Below are positions 62,381 through 64,000 of a stretch of DNA of 64,000 nucleotides, in pieces. Made by a program: the position numbers and the translations under genes. The stretch is from contig JAZKBK010000006.1 in the NCBI GenBank assembly GCA_040388625.1, forward strand, positions 172,702 to 236,701. Reading direction: 5' to 3'. A model generated the notes under the pieces. It was given only the letters and a program-made list of their open reading frames with translations, had not been told where the DNA came from and did not search any database. The DNA comes from Gemmatimonadota bacterium. Lineage in GTDB: Bacteria > Gemmatimonadota > Gemmatimonadetes > Gemmatimonadales > Gemmatimonadaceae. Positions within the stretch are counted from its first letter, which is position 1, and every line of letters starts with the position of its first letter.

Positions 62381-63049
62381 ATGCGTGTCCTTCTCGTAGA
62401 AGATGATCCAGAGCTTTCCTCCGTCATCACGGACGGCCTGCGCAACGATCACATAGAGGTCAACGCGGCGCAGGATTTTGCGACGGGCCGCGAGCGGGCC
62501 CTGCTCGGGACCTTCGACGTGATCGTGCTGGACGTGCTCCTTCCGGGCGGCACCGGGTTCGATCTCTGCCGCATCATTCGGGAGCGAGGAATAACGACCC
62601 CGATCCTGATGCTCACCGCCCGGGACGCTGTCGAAGATCGCGTGCGTGGTCTCGAATCCGGCGCCGACGACTATCTGACGAAACCATTCGCGTTCATGGA
62701 GCTCACGGCGCGGATCAAGGCACTCGCGCGACGCCGTCCGGCCATCGCTCCGGAACACTACGACGTCGCCGATCTCCACGTCGATATTCCAACACGTGAG
62801 GTGACTCGCAGAGGTGTGAAGATCGCACTGACGGCGAAGGAATTCTCGCTGCTCGAGTTTCTCGTGCAAAACGCCGGCAACGTGGTGACGCGCGGTGCGA
62901 TAACGGCCCACGTGTGGGACGACAATCACGATCCGTTCACGAACGTGCTGGAAGTGCTGGTGCGGAGGCTGCGGCGCAAGATCGACGACGGCTTCGAGCC
63001 CAAGCTGATACAAACGCTCCGAGGCGCGGGTTACAGGCTGGGCGTTTGA
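62381..63049 (+). CDS. OmpR/PhoB-type response regulator
   Basis: 222 residues from ATG 62381. Receiver domain with the acidic pocket at Glu7-Asp9, phosphorylation site Asp51 (VIVLDVLLPG) and TKPF lysine; then a winged-helix DNA-binding domain (EFSLLEFLVQNAGNVVTR, VRRLRRKIDDG, RGAGYRLGV). It is coupled to the sensor kinase (TTGA overlap). Regulated genes are unknown. The 127 bases upstream, shared with the divergent dehydrogenase, hold a TATAGT at 62314-62319 that could be a -10 site. Confidence 0.94.
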   Translation: MRVLLVEDDPELSSVITDGLRNDHIEVNAAQDFATGRERALLGTFDVIVLDVLLPGGTGFDLCRIIRERGITTPILMLTARDAVEDRVRGLESGADDYLTKPFAFMELTARIKALARRRPAIAPEHYDVADLHVDIPTREVTRRGVKIALTAKEFSLLEFLVQNAGNVVTRGAITAHVWDDNHDPFTNVLEVLVRRLRRKIDDGFEPKLIQTLRGAGYRLGV

Positions 63050-64000
63050 CGGACAATCTCGCACGCCTTCGCAGGCGTCTCACGATATGGTACGCCGTGA
63101 CGCTCGGCACCATCGTCGTCCTGCTGGGCGCCGGTCTGTTCATCGCAATACGGTCGCAGATCTCGTCGCAGCTGAATGCGTCACTCGCGATGGCATCCGA
63201 CGCAATTCAGCGCGCCACCAGTATCCGCGAAGCGGAGCAGGCGTCGGCGTCGGGAGCTGTGATGGACGCTGTCGGCGAGCTTCGCATTCCCGACCGCGAC
63301 CTGTATCTCTTCGACCACAATGCGAGGCCGTTGGTCCCGTCCACCGCGCCGGCGGCAATCACCAATGCCGCGCGAACCGCATTGCAGGATTCGACTGCCC
63401 TGCTCACTCTGTATCCTCCCAACGATCACGTACTGCGAGTGTCCGCGAAGCGGTTCCGTTCGCGCGGCGGAAACGTCTACGTGTCGGTTGCGGTCGCCGA
63501 TCAGCTCGAGCTCGAGGATCAGTACGCCAACCTCATCCTCGCGTTCGGCGCGGCCGCGCTCGGCGCACTCGTATTGTTTGCCGCCGGCGGCTCGTTCCTT
63601 ACACGCAAATCGATCGAGCCGGTAGAGCGTACGATGAACTACATGCGGCGGTTCATGGCCGATGCCGCGCACGAGCTGCGTACGCCGCTGGCAGTGGTCC
63701 GCAGCCGCGCCGAGGTCGCGCTCGCTTCCGGCGGTGATAGCGGCCGGGAGCGCGAGGCGCTGGTTGCCATCGAGCGCGAGGCCACCCGGCTTGGCAAGAT
63801 CGTGGAGGACCTGCTGCTCCTCGCGCGGTCCGACGCCGGCGGCTGGCCGGTCACGATGAAGCGGATATTTCTGGATGACGTGGTGTCCGATGCGGTGAGC
63901 GCCGCCAGCGCGCTGGCATCGCGCAGCGGCGTCAGCCTGTCTCTGGATGCGTTCGAGGAAGCTTCGATAGACGGCGACGAAGCGCTGGTGCGCCAACTGA
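63046..64000 (+). CDS. Sensor histidine kinase (3' end beyond window)
   Basis: At least 318 residues from TTG 63046, overlapping the regulator stop. First membrane helix (LTIWYAVTLGTIVVLLGAGLF, about 13-33), a periplasmic sensor region (about 35-160) with no clear motif, second helix (LILAFGAAALGALVLFAAGG, about 164-183), then HisKA with the phospho-acceptor His209 in FMADAAHELRTPLAVV. The ATPase domain lies past the window end. With the regulator it forms a two-component system of the OmpR/EnvZ type. The signal sensed is unknown. Confidence 0.9.
   Translation, partial: MTDNLARLRRRLTIWYAVTLGTIVVLLGAGLFIAIRSQISSQLNASLAMASDAIQRATSIREAEQASASGAVMDAVGELRIPDRDLYLFDHNARPLVPSTAPAAITNAARTALQDSTALLTLYPPNDHVLRVSAKRFRSRGGNVYVSVAVADQLELEDQYANLILAFGAAALGALVLFAAGGSFLTRKSIEPVERTMNYMRRFMADAAHELRTPLAVVRSRAEVALASGGDSGREREALVAIEREATRLGKIVEDLLLLARSDAGGWPVTMKRIFLDDVVSDAVSAASALASRSGVSLSLDAFEEASIDGDEALVRQL

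Noticed and set aside
1-64000. tRNA, rRNA or riboswitch genes
   Set aside because: No cloverleaf with conserved TTCGA arm and CCA-type end, and no rRNA-like segment, was found by eye; a covariance-model scan would be decisive.

Overview
The window reads as chromosomal DNA of a Gram-negative soil-type bacterium, most likely a member of the Gemmatimonadota. This placement is inference. It rests on high GC content, frequent GTG/TTG starts, a type IV pilus set, an LptFG/Mla outer-membrane lipid system, an Oar-like TonB receptor with a carboxypeptidase-regulatory domain, a SprA-like giant barrel protein and a PEP-CTERM protein together. No rRNA, tRNA, CRISPR array, intact insertion sequence or phage was found, so there is no direct taxonomic marker.

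Layout. 104-5020 (minus): type IV pilus or competence block (HhH DNA-binding protein, pilB, pilT, pilC). 5280-12597 (minus): a glutaminyl-cyclase-like M28 lipoprotein and a ~2100-residue SprA-like protein, head-to-head with lptF. 12601-16998 (plus): lptF-lptG-mlaE-mlaD, an envelope lipid transport operon. 17123-21819 (minus): TonB receptor and amino acid permease. 21872-25960 (plus): heme A/O maturation (a COX2-transmembrane-like microprotein, ctaA carrying an in-frame DNA repeat, ctaB) and an MsbA-type ABC exporter. 26020-31691: secreted S9 peptidase, two lipoproteins, an M24 peptidase and an unknown protein.

31719-36747 (plus): a tightly coupled six-gene operon (DUF92, geranylgeranyl-reductase-like FAD enzyme, flavin reductase, methyltransferase, SRPBCC/cyclase-like protein, complete KAS II-type ketosynthase). 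It looks like an undescribed lipid, isoprenoid or polyketide pathway and is the best candidate here for something new. 36809-41935: aquaporin, YIP1 protein, an ECF sigma factor with a C-terminal membrane helix coupled to a DUF2723 (protein O-mannosyltransferase-like) gene, and inorganic pyrophosphatase. 42120-44057: a lower-GC patch with two exported proteins of unknown function. 44127-49516: a tripartite RND efflux operon.

49608-57231 (minus): a long run holding nth, cyclophilin, a small membrane protein, ccmABCD (cytochrome c maturation, including a 38-residue CcmD), a uroporphyrinogen methyltransferase/synthase fusion and a YncE/phosphoesterase fusion. With ctaA/ctaB this makes heme handling a theme of the window. 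57268-64000: a MITE-like repeat, alpha/beta hydrolase, PEP-CTERM protein, M42 aminopeptidase, acyl-CoA dehydrogenase, and an OmpR-type response regulator with a sensor kinase cut by the window end.

Genes within operons are commonly coupled by 1-4 base start/stop overlaps, and several convergent pairs share hairpins built partly from their 3' coding ends.
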